Numbered from the stretch's first letter, positions 1-11,955 are shown. The stretch is 64,000 bases of DNA from Sambucus nigra (GCA_949130495.1 OX422211.1:634975217-635039216); one strand, 5' to 3'. Numbers and translations are program-made. The notes: a model not told the origin generated them from the sequence alone.

Positions 1-2688
1 ATCCATTTACTCATCACCAGGGCAAAACAATTTAATCAACACTCAACTCAACAAAGCCTTTTCCTCATTATTTGGGTTCGGCTACATGAATCATATTTTC
101 CCATCCCGTCATGATTTCCATCTATATTCGACACAGTTTTTCAATCGAAGGTTTCATTTAAGATCAAGAGAGTGAAAAAGGCTGCGAGAAAGAACTGTAT
201 CGATCAAGAAAAGCAAGAGTGTACTATCTGATCGTAGCGCAATATCCTCGATTAAAGCAATTCTATCAATAAACAGTTAAAATTATACACTAGAACTAAT
301 GTGTCCGTTTGATTAGATATATCAAATCTTCTTTAACTACAATCTTATACCACAGCAAATCAACAATACTTCTCGGAAGTGTTTCCATGAATCATTTTAC
401 AAGTATAACAGTCCATGACGAAATTAATCCAAAAGTTGTTGCACAAGGTAACCGAAAGTGAATAGATACAACTCAAATCCAGAGTGGAATTCATTTCTAG
501 ATTCTTAGTAGGTGCTTCAGTGATATTTTTTGCCATAAAAGCAGAAATAGGTGCTTCCCTGAATTATGGATCACACTTCAGATTTTATGGGAGTTGAGAA
601 AATTTGTTACAACTCAATTTGGTTATCAACTTATCATTTATTTTCTTTTAGGGGGCCAATGGTGGACAAGATAGCCAGATTAATCATGTCACTATACATA
701 TATACAGAGAGAGCCCCCCCCCCCCTCCTATACGGACTAATTAAATTACAAACCCCCATATGGACTTAAAAAGAAAAGAAAAATAAAAGACACCCATATG
801 TGGACCCTCTTTCTCCCTCACACGCCTAAAAACATTTTCCCCCTTTTACTTTCTCCCTCCTCTCTCTCTCTCCCTCTCGGCTCATCCCTCCAGCACAGTT
901 GCGCCAAATATTCCCCAAACATGTATCGATTTGAGCCACATTGATGAAACAATCCCAATCAATTTTCTTGCTCACTTTTTCGGCACACTTCAAGATATGT
1001 ATGTGTGTGTGAGAAAGGGACTTAATTGATTTGGATCATGATGCTTGTGCATTTTAGGTAGACAAGGAGATATATCAATATCAATCATGTAAATGAACAT
1101 GAAGAGAAGACAACATACATAAATAAATAAATCTCTTTTTTTAGTGCTTTTCTTCTTCTCCTTATTGTTTTCACTTTTTTCTTCGTCCTAGATCTGGTAT
1201 AGATGGCTGTGTTCAATCACAGGGGCTGAGATATTAAATGTTTGAGGGGGTTGGATTTAAACCCAACTAAATTTGGGCCAAATTAAATAAGAAGAAGAAA
1301 AATCTGGGCCTGGCTTATGTTCTGGGCTGAGAATTTGAAAGTGTACGAGTAAAAACTGGGCTAAGAATTAAAAGATGTGAATAAAAGGGTTAATTTAGGT
1401 TGGGCTTAAAACTAAAACAAGCTGGGTTGGGTTTGAGTCTGGTAATGGACCAATTCTGAAACGATTCAGAGCTGGGTAAAATAGGGGATGTTTTAACAAA
1501 GACAGGAAAGGTTTAGGTCATAATAAAAGGTTCAGGCTGTAGTACCTGGATTAGGTTGGGTCTGAACAAGTCGGATTCATTCGATAACCCATCTCTGTAC
1601 CTTCTTTTCATGACCTGGACATTTCAACTTTGGGCTTCACATGCCAAAAGCAGTGGTGGCGCGACAGAGTATTGATGACGGAGGTCCCGGAACTGGGGAT
1701 TTGTGCCGACAACGAAGAGGAATATACCAAGGAGATTTCAGTGACACGATGGGCCTATAATGGCAAGGCTTTGACGATGTCGGCCACGAGGATCTCTCTC
1801 TCTCTCTTCCTTTTCAATGAAACTAAATGGTGGTGTTTGGTGGGCTATGAATTTTGATAGGGCCTAGAGACGATGTCGGTGGCTGCTCGATGGTGGGGGT
1901 GTATAACAGAGCGATAAATGCTGGTGTTGAACAGTTTATTTATACTTATTTATAGGTTTGGATAGAGGGGGGCAACTTGTTCTGAATGGTAACAGAGAGT
2001 GATGGTGGCGATGAATCCCTGCAGGATGTTGTGGGATTTCTAATTTTGGTGACTTGGTTGGGGGATGATTTGGACAGTGATGATGGTGAACAACTGCAGC
2101 TGATTACGGTGGGCAATGAGAAGTAATGAAGTTGCAGCGGAAACAGTAGCAAAACAAATAATCTTGCGCAGATGCTAAAATTGATGCAGGGCAGCTATTA
2201 AGATATTTTCCCTGCACCTAATTGATAAGAGGATATAAAATTTGCTTCAGAAGAGAAGAAAAATAATTAAAAGAGAAAAAACTGAAAGAACTAAAATATT
2301 CAATTCACCCATTCAAAGAAAACTTCGATAATGAAGATTCCACTTTTTGATAGGCTAAAACCCCCAATTCGACTAAGGACTAAAATACCTAACTTAAGAC
2401 AAATACTAAGGGACAGTACACGTACTAATACATATCCTTGCAATATCTAATTACATCACTTACTAGAATAATTAATTCAGGGCCTGATCACATTACTGGT
2501 ATGGCCTCCGATTTCTCTCCGTAGAACACGTGCTTTGGTACGGTTAAATTAGAGTAGCGGATGGATCATTCTCCTTAATTGCGGGGAAGGGCACAATTCA
2601 TGTCTCCCTAATACTACCCTACCATTTGTTCTTCATGCGCAAAGCTTACCAATAATCTTATATGTCAGTCCCTTAACCAAAAGCTTAA
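1..2688. other. No recognisable gene; AT-rich intergenic DNA
   Basis: I see no open frame here that resembles a known protein on either strand. The stretch holds simple-sequence patches: a 12-base C run at 714-725, a CT-rich tract near 850-885, and purine-rich blocks around 1290-1400. The short open frames at 566-769 and 1630-1857 have no family resemblance and no supporting splice context. The C-terminal exons of RPN9 (minus strand, expected to the left of 11875) were looked for here and not recognised. Confidence 0.5.
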
Positions 2689-2696
2689 ATTGTAGT

Positions 2697-3127
2697 CAAT
2701 GTTCAAAAAAGCAGAAGAGGCGTACGCAGGCAAACCGGAAGAAATTCATGTCGAGGGTCAGCAAGAGGCTTACGCCGTAATGGTGTGAGGCGTTGCGCCT
2801 CGAGACGAGGCGAGACGGAGAGGCGTGCACCTCTTCTTTTTAAAAGAAAACCCTAAATAAAGGCTTACAGGTTTGTCGTACCTTGGAGCGATGGCAAGTG
2901 TCCTCGCCCAACCTACAGTTGGTCTCAGGTTCAAGACTTGGGAGCGGTCTCTTCATATTATAAAGCAATATGGGGGTAAGACCGGCCGACATCTACCTCT
3001 CCCAGACCCTGCAGTGAAGCAGGAGCTTTGTGCACTGGGTACGACGACATAATAAATAGGTTCCCGCCCCGCCTCACTTCGCCCGAACAAAACGCTTTGA
3101 TTCCACCACGAGCCTTTTTAAACATTG
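2697..3127. mobile_element. Non-autonomous hAT-like element with perfect 8-bp TSD, carrying a SINE
   Basis: The ends are CAATGTTCAAAAAAGC on the left and the near-inverse CCTTTTTAAACATTG on the right. They are flanked by a perfect 8-bp direct repeat, attgtagt (2689-2696 and 3128-3135), the TSD length typical of hAT. Next to the termini lie palindromic GAGGCG/CGCCTC-rich subterminal repeats, shared with the element at 6258-7133. There is no transposase. An Au-like SINE sits inside. The TSD and termini are read directly; the hAT assignment is inferred from TSD length and terminus style. Confidence 0.78.
2872..3049 (+). mobile_element. Au-type SINE
   Basis: This is a short tRNA-derived retroposon. 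A Pol III box A-like stretch (tggagcgatgg, about 2884) is followed by a box B-like GGTTCAAGACT at 2928-2938. The 3' half carries the conserved Au signature: a gggggtaag block, then cccagaccctgcagtg, and the terminal GTGCACTGGGTACG. The length of about 180 bp fits the family. The exact 5' end and TSD are unsure; aataaa-like sequence lies on both sides. It is nested within the hAT-like element at 2697-3127, so it inserted later. Au SINEs are known widely in angiosperms. Confidence 0.75.
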
Positions 3128-3135
3128 ATTGTAGT

Positions 3136-3559
3136 GTAGCAATTTTTTAACTCATTGAATGTTTAGGACTTGAACACGTGGAAGATGATAGGTGGCTTGC
3201 ACTTGTTGGGCACGAGGTCCCCTCCTTGTTTTGTCGCAAATCAAATTAGTGTTAGGAATAGTAAAAGCTTGTTGATATGATGCCATGGTAAAGTAGGGCA
3301 TTTACATATTCCTATTTTGAAGCATGCACACCTTAAATTTACATCAGCTGCACCTTTTGTACTAAATTGTGAAGTATTTGTTTTGCAAAACAATGTTGTG
3401 TACTCTACCGCTCAAAAGGGGTGTCTGGTGTTATAACCCTACAACTCGCTGTTGTTTTGTCTCCATCGATGTTATATTTTTTTTAGTCGGTTCCTTTTTC
3501 CTTTTTTTTACCCTGCTCAGTGTTCGTTAAAAGGGGAGATTAAGTATCTAGAACACATG
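3136..3559. other. Unannotated spacer
   Basis: I see no gene or element termini between the hAT-like element and the copia fragment. It may include decayed copia gag or leader sequence, but nothing in it can be assigned. Confidence 0.35.
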
Positions 3560-4626
3560 CCCCATTTCATTGCCTACACAGGAGGAGTCACCTACTCGAG
3601 GGGGAACCCGTGCCTACACTAATGGTTTGCAACAGGTAAAGGAGCTACTTGTAAATACTAGGAAAGTAATACAAGTCGTTGTCTCACCACATGAAAGGAC
3701 CTCACTCAATTTTGATGTCCTTATTGCTCTTCGTAACAATATTCGTGATTGTACGAAACATCATATATCTCAATTTATATTCTATAATGCCTTGTCTCCT
3801 ATATATCGTGCTTCCACTCCTTCCAAATCGTCTATTTCGATTCCGAGAGATTGAGAATCTCAATAACCTAAATACCTCAAGGCTCTCCTCTCTCCCACTT
3901 TTTTAGCAAGCATCATCAATCACATTTTTCACCTTGAATTAGTCAAAGCCAAAAATATGAAAACAATAAATGCAGAAATGGATTGATTATCTTTCTTGAG
4001 ACGTTTGCTCCAGTTGCCAAGATGAACTCTATGCGAGTCCTCTCCTTGCAGCTAATTTTTCTTGGCCTTTGCATCAATTGAACGTAAAGAATGCCTTCAT
4101 GGCGTTTTAGAGGAAAAAGTGTATATAGTAATGCCTCATGGTTTCAAACTTGTTGATGGTCAAAATTTAGTGTGCAAACTAAATAAGGCTGTGTACAGGC
4201 TGAAACAGTCTCCATGTGCTTATTTGAGAGGCTCATCGTGTGTTTAAAGAATAAGATACACAGGATCGGGCGGATCATACTCAATAGGCACCAAAATCAC
4301 ACCACCGCCCTTATTATACATGTTAATAATATTATTATGACTTTTAAATGAGATACAAAGAATGAAGACATTTTTGGGAACAGATTGAGGTTAAAGACCT
4401 CGGATTTATTAAGATACTTTCTTGGCATCGAAGTGTGTATATCCAAGAAAGATTTCTCTACGGATGTATATGTTATATATGCTAGCTGAAGCAGGTAAAT
4501 TTGGAGTTAAGCATGTTTGATGCCCCCATTGAGAATAACTGTAAGCACAATGATATGGATGGAGAGCCATTAAATAACGTGGGAAGATTTCAGCATTTGG
4601 TTGAGAGACTTATTTACCTATCTCTT

Positions 4627-4727
4627 ATGAAGCACGGACTCGACACGTAATACGTGTTTCGACACGACACGCGACACGTGATTTTATCAAAAACTAGGAT
4701 ACAACACGCTAGGATACGTATAATATA

Positions 4728-4780
<53 letters not shown>

Positions 4781-5093
4781 AAACGTATTTTTTCATAAAA
4801 TACATTATTAGAGCATTCTTAACATGAAATTAAGAAAATGAACAATACAAAACAAAATTCAAAAACGCTGTAACATTAAAAATCATAAATAAAGCAAAAT
4901 CACCATCACATTAGAGAAAAAAAAGTTAAAAATATTTTTTTTAAATATATAAAAAAAATTAAAAATCAATTTCACATGTCCTTTTACGTGTAGCGTGTCT
5001 AATCTAATAAAAAAGACTCGCGTGTCAGAGCGTGTCACCTGTCCAACTCGAGCCAAAGCTGACTCGTGGCTTCCGAAAAAGTGTCTGTGCTTC
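4627..5093. mobile_element. Non-autonomous TIR element inserted in the copia relic
   Basis: Inverted ends GAAGCACGGAC (4629-4639) and GTCTGTGCTTC (5083-5093) match at 10 of 11 positions. Subterminal sequence is rich in CGACACG/CGTGTC repeats. Copia RT/RNase H homology stops on the left and resumes on the right, which independently marks an insertion. There is no coding capacity. The superfamily is unsure: the ends resemble hAT-like elements, but no clear TSD was read. Confidence 0.6.
4729..4776. repeat. Compound GT/TA microsatellite
   Basis: A (GT)n run passes straight into a long (TA)n run inside the TIR element. The open frame called across it on the minus strand is low-complexity translation, not a gene. 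Confidence 0.9.
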
Positions 5094-5648
5094 GAAGATA
5101 TTGCTTATGTTGTCAATGTGATTAATCATGCATGCTCTAAGAACACCATAAGGTCTCCGCTACCCTTGAAAAAGGGAATATTGTTTGAGCAACATGATCA
5201 GTTACGTGTTGAAGTCTATATTAATGCGCTAATTGTGCAGAATCTGTGACTGATTGGCAATCCACTTCAAGATATTACACATTTTTTTGAAATTACACAT
5301 TTTTTTTAAAGTTATCAGAATCAGTATGTAGTTGCGAGATTCAGTTAAGAAGTTGATCCATGGGAAATGGAGTTCGCAAATAGATTTGGTCGGACTACGT
5401 TAAATGAGTGGAGTCACCATGTTCGTAAGCTAATGAATATGTATTATGACAACCAAGATGCTATTAGTATTGTCCACGACCCCGTTAAACATGACAGGAC
5501 AACGCACATTGAAGTTGATCGACATTTTATTACGGAGAAGCTTTATCTTGGATAGATTTCTACGCCTTATGTTTGCACGATTGATCAAGTGGAAGCCTCG
5601 ACTAAGGGTGTGAGCATTGCAAAAATTTTGCGCCACCTTGAGGGGGAG

Positions 5649-5839
5649 CGTTATCAGGGACTTATTTGTACTAGTAATGTTATGTGAAGTATTTATGTAA
5701 TTTTTCAAACTTCTTTCATATAAATATAATGAGATGGGAGAACGAAGGCAATTCATTCATTCACGTGTTCTCTCTTTTTCTTCTCTCGTCCTACCCTCTT
5801 CATCTTCTCTTATTATGTTGGTTTGATTATCTCACAACA
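5649..5839 (+). repeat. 3' LTR of the copia relic
   Basis: A polypurine tract (ttgagggggagcg) ends the pol relic. The following about 190 bp begins near ttatcaggg (probably a decayed TGTTATCA) and ends ctcacaaca. A TATA-like ataaata motif lies about 70 bp in. Position after RNase H and the PPT identify it as the 3' LTR. No matching 5' copy was seen. Confidence 0.6.
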
Positions 5840-6249
5840 CATCCTTCCCTATTATGTCCTCTAAAAGTACTTTCTTTGAATTAATACCCACTAACGAATG
5901 CCTCACACTTCACTACACAATTGCATTACACAAATTGCAAGTGTGATGCCTCTAGGTTACCAACTACACACTTTGAAACCTTCCACTGCACCTCAGCAAC
6001 ATTTTCCATTATTCATTCTACTTAAACATCCCCAGTCAAAATAAAAAAAGGAAAGGGCGGTAGGTCTCCTTACCTAGTCCCCGTGATAAGGCAAATAGAC
6101 CCACTGTGTAAAACCTTGTCCAAATATATCACCAAACTAATGAACTTAATGTCATTATAACCTCGATGAAATAGCTTTGGGAGGATTAGGCAAATACATG
6201 TTTCATTCACACAAGCATTCACAACCCCATAATCTCAACGAATCCTCAT
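5840..6249. other. Unannotated spacer
   Basis: Low-GC sequence with no recognisable gene or element ends, between the copia LTR and the second hAT-like element. Confidence 0.35.
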
Positions 6250-6257
6250 GTATTCTC

Positions 6258-7133
6258 CAATGTTTAAAAAGGCGAAAGGTGAGGCGTAAGCCTCGAGCCT
6301 CACCGAAAAGGAAAAAAAGAGGGGGGGGGGATTATAAAAAGTCTAATAAATTCAGAAAAAAATAATCCAACACATTAAATGATGCAAAAGGGTCCATAAT
6401 TCAACTACAAAAAAGAAGTTATATAAACCAATAGTATTGAATAAAAAAGTTATACAAAAAAAAGTTATATAAACATATTTTTTACAAAGAAAACAGCAAT
6501 TTTATTGAATAAAAACTGAAAAAAACAGTATTAAAAAAAAAACTAAAAACAGCAATTTTTTACAAAAATGTATAAGATTTTTTACAAAAAGTTAAAAATA
6601 AAACAGGTTTTTACAAAAAAAACAGAAAAAAAAAATTTGATTTTCTAAAACAGTATAAAAAAAAATAAAGGTTTCTACCTGCTCTGAACCAAAAAAACAA
6701 AAAAAAGCAGAGTTTTTACCAAAAAAATACAAAAAAACATAGTTTTCTAACTAAATAAAAGTCATACAAGCTAACACAGTTGAAACAAAGGCCGTAGAAG
6801 TTACCTAAGGCAGGAACGAAGGTCAGAATAGTAGAACCGAAGTCCGGAACTCAGAAGCGAAGACCGGAAATGAGATCCGAAGGCCGGAAATTAGATACGA
6901 AGGCCGGAATTTGATTTTCAAGTAGAGAAGAAAAAGCTAGGGCTTGCGGGTTTTTTTTAAAGTAACTTAACCCCTTTTTTTTTAAGCACAGTGGATGAGG
7001 TGGACAGCCTTGAGGCGCAACGCCTCAGGCACAAAAGGCATAAGCCTCATGTAACAGTGTTGAGGCTTAAGCCTCGGCTTTTTCTTAGCGCCTCGCCTCG
7101 AGGCGTACGCCTCATTCGCCTTTTTAAACATTG
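6258..7133. mobile_element. Non-autonomous hAT-like element with perfect 17-bp TIR and 8-bp TSD
   Basis: The element starts CAATGTTTAAAAAGGCG and ends with its exact reverse complement. It is flanked by a perfect 8-bp TSD, gtattctc (6250-6257 and 7134-7141). Subterminal regions are packed with short palindromic GAGGCG/CGCCTC units. The centre is A-rich with degenerate repeats and four successive ggccgga-type repeats near 6840-6910. It shares its terminus and subterminal style with the 2697-3127 element, so both belong to one family. No transposase is present; mobilisation in trans by a hAT enzyme is inferred. Confidence 0.85.
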
Positions 7134-7141
7134 GTATTCTC

Positions 7142-7971
7142 TCCTAGCACCCGTTATACGAAGCCATGGTGACATCATCCGGTCCAAAGATTTTTTCTAC
7201 AACATTCCCAAGTGGCTCTTCTGGTTTCCTCTTCATCAAATGGTCGCTCTAACCATTCCACTTTCTAACCTTTATTGGATTCCAATCATTACCTACCAAC
7301 CCAAGATCCCGTTCCACCTCATTTTGAAAGCGGGTTCTCAAAGAAGCACAAATCTTATTTACCAGATCATCTTCCATCTCTACAATACCCACATCATCTC
7401 ACTCAATTTTGGATATAAATTTATTTCGAAAATTTTCAATCGAATTATATTTGTAAGATTTAGTTGCTCCTAATTCAAACGTTGCACGCCGTCTTGAACC
7501 CCTTTTAATTAAAAGATGATTTATTAGCCCTTCTGAATATAAATTGAAAGTACGATTTAGTTGATAGAAATTGCAAAAATGGAATTATTCTAGGAATATC
7601 ACCCCACTCCGAAGGGACCTTTGATTTATTTATGTTAAATGTTCCCAACCTAATACAAGTCCCTATGACAACATGCAAAATGCCTAGATTGTATTTTTAA
7701 GGCTCGCCTTGATCCAATGTACCCTAGTCACAAACAACCTAACCAACAAAAAAACGTAAAAAGCTCAAGCACATACGACCTTACATAGAAAAAGAGGGAA
7801 AGGGAAAAACGTAAAACCACATGGGGTGCACCCATAAGTGAAATATCATGAGATCAAGCCAACACAAACTTCTGCACGCAACAAGTTGTTGAAGAAACAA
7901 ATATGCACAATAAACAGTATACCAGATTTCAGCTTTATGTAACCGAAAGAATCAAGAAACTCTTCGAAGAT
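7142..7971. other. Unassigned stretch, possibly decayed coding sequence on the minus strand
   Basis: On the minus strand, about 7390-7150 reads as a mostly open, charged stretch with few stops (for example EDDLVNKICASLRTRFQNE), which I could not assign to a family. The rest, up to the chromovirus TSD, shows nothing recognisable. No RPN9 exon was identified here, although the minus-strand gene continues in this direction. Confidence 0.3.
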
Positions 7972-7976
7972 AAATA

Positions 7977-8165
7977 TGATACGGAGCAAAGCCAGTGCTA
8001 TCTCATAGAATCAACTCAGAAACTACAATTAGTTACTTAGTAACAACTATTAGTTAGTTGGAATGGTTAACTCAACCATGGTTCTCAATTAACTAAAGTT
8101 AGAAAGCTGTTATTCAGTTAAGTAGTTGAAAATGCTGTTATTCCCTTAAGTAGTTGAAAAGTATT
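7977..8165 (+). repeat. Truncated 5' LTR of the chromovirus
   Basis: This matches the first roughly 190 bp of the 3' LTR at 11493, including the ttagttacttagtaacaac block. The remainder of the LTR, PBS and gag are absent. Confidence 0.85.
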
Positions 8166-8273
8166 CCCCTGGCCATAGATGTTCAAATAAACACCTCCTC
8201 ATTATTGAAGTAGGGGATGAAATAGAAGAAGTAGAGAGAACAGAACTAGACCAATTCACAGCTGAAACCATAG

Positions 8274-11200
8274 ATGAGAATCCTCTCTGTTCATGCACTC
8301 ACTGGATCTGGTTTCCAAACCATGAGGTTGACTGGGGTGGCAAAAGGGAAATTGATGCAGATCCTTATTGACTCAGGGAGTACCCATAATTTTCTAGATG
8401 AGGGATTGGCCAAGAAATTGGGGTGCTTAATGACTAAAATCCAGCCTAGCACTGTTTCTGTTGCAAATGGTGAGATACTGACTTGTTCAACCATGAGTAA
8501 GGGTTTTCAATGGAAAATGCAAGGAAAAGAATTTGAAACTGATGTTTTGATTCTACTACTGGGGTGGGGAATTACGACATGGTACTGGGAATTCAATGGC
8601 TCACTACATTGGGAGATATATTGTGGAATTTTAACAAACTCCAGATGACGTTTACCACGGGATCTACAGAGGTCAATTTACAAGGGTTGGCTGAGAAAGA
8701 GTTACAAACTGTGACTGAGGGTCAGATGACAAAAATTTTGGCTAAACCTTTACAACTATCCATGATTCAATGTTGCAACTTACAACTCCAAACCACCACT
8801 GAATTTCAATTGTTCAGTATAAACCCTAATCCTACTCACCACAATGCCATATCCCACCTCTTGCAAGAATTCTCTGATATCTTTGAAGAGCCTAAATCAT
8901 TGCCCCCCTCTAGAACTCATGATCACAGAATTCCTTTAAAGGAAGGGACACAAGCCATAAACATCAGACCTTATCGACATGCCTTACTGCAGAAGGATGT
9001 CATTGAGAAGATGACTCAAGAGATGTTGGATAGTGGGATCATTCAGGCTAGTCACAGTCCTTTCTCTTCTCGTGTGGTGCTAGTTAAGAAAAAGGATAAC
9101 ACATGGAGGATGTGTATAGATTTCTAGAACTGAATAAAGCCACCATCAAAGACAAATTTCGTATCTATGATTGAAGAGTTGTTAGATGAATTACATGGAT
9201 CAACAATTTACTCCAAGATTGACCTGAGGTCTGGTTACCAACAGATAAGGATGTTTCCACCAGACATTCCCAAAACAGCCTTCAGAACACATGATGGCCA
9301 CTATGAATTTTTAGTTAAGCATTCTTGTCTTCTTTGATGATATTTTGGTATATAGCAGCTCACTAGAGGAACATCTCTTACACCTAAGACAAACATTTCA
9401 GATATTGAGAAATAACACATTGTTTGCAAAGATGAGCAAGTGCAGTTTTGGTGGTAAAAAGGTGGAGTATCTAGGTTATTTTGTCTCAGCTGAAGGGATA
9501 CCTACTGATCCTAGCAAGATCCAAGCTATCTTACAATGGCCCACACCTCATACAGTTAAACAGTTGATACTATAAAAGGTTTGTGAAGGGGTATGGTCAG
9601 ATCTGCAAACCCCTAACTAATCTGCTCAAGAAGGACTCCTTTTACTGGAAATCTGAAGCTACTGATGCCTTCAATCAATTAAAACAAGCCATGACTACAC
9701 CTCCAGTCTTAGCTCTTCCTGATACATGATTTCACCATTGAAACTGATGCCTCCGGATTTGGTATTGGAGCAGTGCTAATGCAAAAGGGGCACCCTATAG
9801 CTTTCATTAGTAAAGCTTTATCACCTAAAAAGATGCCCCTCTCGATATATGAGAAGGAGATGTATGTTATCAGATCACCAAAGTTTGAAGTACCTACTAC
9901 AACAGAGGATAAATAACCCTAATCAACATTCTTGGTTAACCAAGCTGATGGGATATGATTTTTATATATGTTACAAAAAGGGAAAGGAGAATATAGCTGC
10001 AGATGCTCTTTCTAGAATCACAAGTAATGAACTCTCCCTCATGGCTATATCATCTGACTTCTATGCAGAAATCCAAAAGAGTTGGATTGAGGATTCCAAA
10101 ATGCAAAACATCATCAACCAGCTACAATGTAAATCCAGTAAGTTCCCTAAGTATACTTGGGTTAAGAAGCAATTGAGAAGACAAGGAAGGTTAGTGGTGG
10201 GTCAAAATTCCTCTTTACAGAACAAGCTTATTAATTTGTATCACAACAGTCCATGAGGAGGTCACTCAGGAGTTCAAGCTACTACCAAGAGACTAAGCTC
10301 CTTGTTTATTGGAAGGGCCTCAAGAAACAGGTGAGGCAGTTCATTAGGGAATGTCATGTGTGCCAACAATGCAAATCAGAAACAGTGGCGTCACCAGGGT
10401 TCCTACAACCCTTACCCATACCCGAGGGTATCTTTACAGATATCAGCATGAAATCACAGGCCTTCCTAAATCTAATGGCAAGGAAGTCATTATGGTGGTA
10501 ATTGATAGGTTAAGCAAATATGGGCACTTTATTTCACTATCCCACCCATATACAGCAAAATCAGTGGCACAATCTTATATGGACTATGTGTTCAAACTAC
10601 ATGGGTTGCCTATAACTATTGTGAGTGACAGAGATGCTATTTTCCTTAGCAAATTTTGGCAAGAACTCTTTAAGTTGCAAGGGGTTGGATTGCATATGTC
10701 TTCTTCTTACCATCCTCAAACTAATGGGCCTCTAAACAGGTGTTTGGAAACATATCTCAGATGCATGACTAGTGAGCTCCCTATGCAATGGTCCAAATGG
10801 TTATCTCTTGCAGAGTGGTGGCATAATACCACTTTTCATTCATCTATACAAACTACCCCCTTTCAAGTCTTATCTGGGTACCCCCATCCACTACACATTC
10901 CTTATTTTCCCAAAGACACTACAGTTGAAGCAGTGGATAGGATGTTACAGGACAAAGAAGCTGTGTTGAAAATCTTAAAACATCATCTCACCCGAGCTCA
11001 GCAGAGGATGCAACAGCACGCCAATAAACACAGGTCTGATAGGAGGTTCAACATTGGGGATTTTGTGTATGTCAAGTTACAACCATACAAACAGTCTACA
11101 GTAACCCACAGAAGCTCTCAGAAACTCTCTCCTACGTACTTTGGCCCTTTCAAAGTGATAGATAAGATTGGGTCCGTGGCTTACAAATTGGCCTTACCAG

Positions 11201-11416
11201 TAAATGCTCGAATCCACAACACTTTTCATGTGTCTCAGCTCAAGAAATCAATTGGGACTAGGCCCTACAGCACTGATATTCCTGACTACTACTACTACAG
11301 ATGAAGATCCTCAACCTATGGCTATTTTGGATAGAAGATTGGTGAAAAGGGGACAACAACCTGCAACACAACTTTTGATTCATTGGTCTCATTGCTCTCT
11401 AGCTGATGCCACATAG
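8274..11416 (+). pseudogene. Chromovirus pol relic: protease, RT, RNase H, integrase, chromodomain
   Basis: The order is canonical. Aspartic protease with DSGSTHNF is at about 8370. RT runs from about 8930 (PPSRTHDHRIPL, then SGIIQASHSPFSSRVVLVKK), broken by a stop near 9125. A deletion joins the finger block ([10 protein letters not shown]) nearly directly to FFDDILVYS (about 9330-9355), removing the usual PFGLTNAP region. RNase H (about 9730-10010) has frameshifts but retains ETDASGFGIGAVL and ADALSR. Integrase is the best-preserved part (10351-11304): VSDRD is present, but the block that should carry the catalytic Glu reads PQTNGPLNRCLE and lacks it. A chromodomain-like tail (ILDRRLVKRGQQPATQLLIHW) lies at 11318-11395 in another frame. 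It cannot encode a working polyprotein. Confidence 0.9.
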
Positions 11417-11492
11417 GAATTTTCAGACGGGATAAAACTCAGATTTCCTCAATTTTCACTTGAGGTCAAGTGAATTGTTAAGGGAGGGGTAT

Positions 11493-11811
11493 TGATACGG
11501 AGCAAATCCAGTGATATCTCATAGAATCAACTGAGAAACTACAATTAGTTACTTAGTAACAACTATTAGTTAGTTGGAATGGTTAACTCAACCATGGTTC
11601 TCAATTAACTATAGTTAGAAAGTTGTTATTCAGTTAAGTAGTTGAAAATGTTGTTATTCTGTTTAGTAGTTGAATATAATTGTATAAAGACGAAGTTGTA
11701 ACTCTCATTTTGGATTCATTCAGTAATTGATAAATAAAAGTTCCTTCTCTCTTCTCTACATCTCTGTCTTTCTTCCTTGATTTTCCCTAAATTTAGATTT
11801 GAAGCTTATCA
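11493..11811 (+). repeat. 3' LTR of the chromovirus
   Basis: A 319-bp LTR starts TGATACGGAGC directly after the purine-rich tract aagggaggggtat and ends TTATCA next to the aaata TSD. A short TATA-like tgtataaaga lies about 190 bp in, followed by a pyrimidine-rich stretch. Confidence 0.88.
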
Positions 11812-11874
11812 AAATATGTCCCAATAAAGGGGAAAGAAGAACAAAATGAAGACTTATGGTGAAGAAATACTTAC

Positions 11875-11955
11875 AATTGGATGTGCAAGCAGTTCCCCAA
11901 AGTTGTAGATGTTTTCCCCCAGCAACGCGGATAGGGATAAATCAAATGCCAAATC
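11875..11955 (-). CDS. RPN9 exon 3
   Basis: 27 codons read DLAFDLSLSALLGENIYNFG and end ELLAHPI. The acceptor is ccatag|GAT and the donor is a strong gtaagt (11874-11869). This exon is too short to appear as a long open frame; it was found from the family's continuation after exon 2. It is the last exon recognisable in the window. Confidence 0.9.

Larger units (their letters stand above)
3560..5640 (+). pseudogene. Decayed Ty1/copia pol (linker, reverse transcriptase, RNase H pieces)
   Basis: Fragments of a copia polyprotein lie in the correct order but in shifting frames. The linker just before RT is at about 3700-3860. The RT start is near 3985-4250, with a readable LETFAPVAKMNSMRVL block and VYRLKQSP further on. 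RT thumb-like sequence (LGFIRYFLGIEV) lies near 4390-4440, the connection to RNase H (DIAYVVNVINHA) follows after 5097, and an RNase H end with DNQDAISIVHDPVKHDRTTH lies at 5445-5510. Much of RT, including the YVDD region, is missing, and stops and frameshifts are frequent. A TIR element (about 4627-5093) splits it. No 5' LTR was found, so the copy is 5'-truncated or recombined. Confidence 0.85.
7977..11811 (+). mobile_element. Ty3/gypsy chromovirus insertion with 5-bp TSD
   Basis: This is an LTR retrotransposon beginning TGATACGGAGC and ending GCTTATCA, flanked by the 5-bp TSD aaata (7972-7976 and 11812-11816). The 3' LTR (11493-11811) is preceded by a PPT (aagggaggggtat). The left LTR copy is readable only to about 8165 and runs almost directly into protease, so the rest of that LTR, the PBS and gag have been deleted. 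It lies 59 bp downstream of the last recognised RPN9 exon (11875-11955, minus), beyond its splice donor. It is therefore in RPN9 intron 3 or at the broken end of the gene. The clear LTR pair and TSD suggest a younger insertion than the copia relic. Confidence 0.9.

Noticed and set aside
4614..4805. Minus-strand frame with Tyr-Ile repeats
   Set aside because: A translation of the (TA)n/(GT)n microsatellite.
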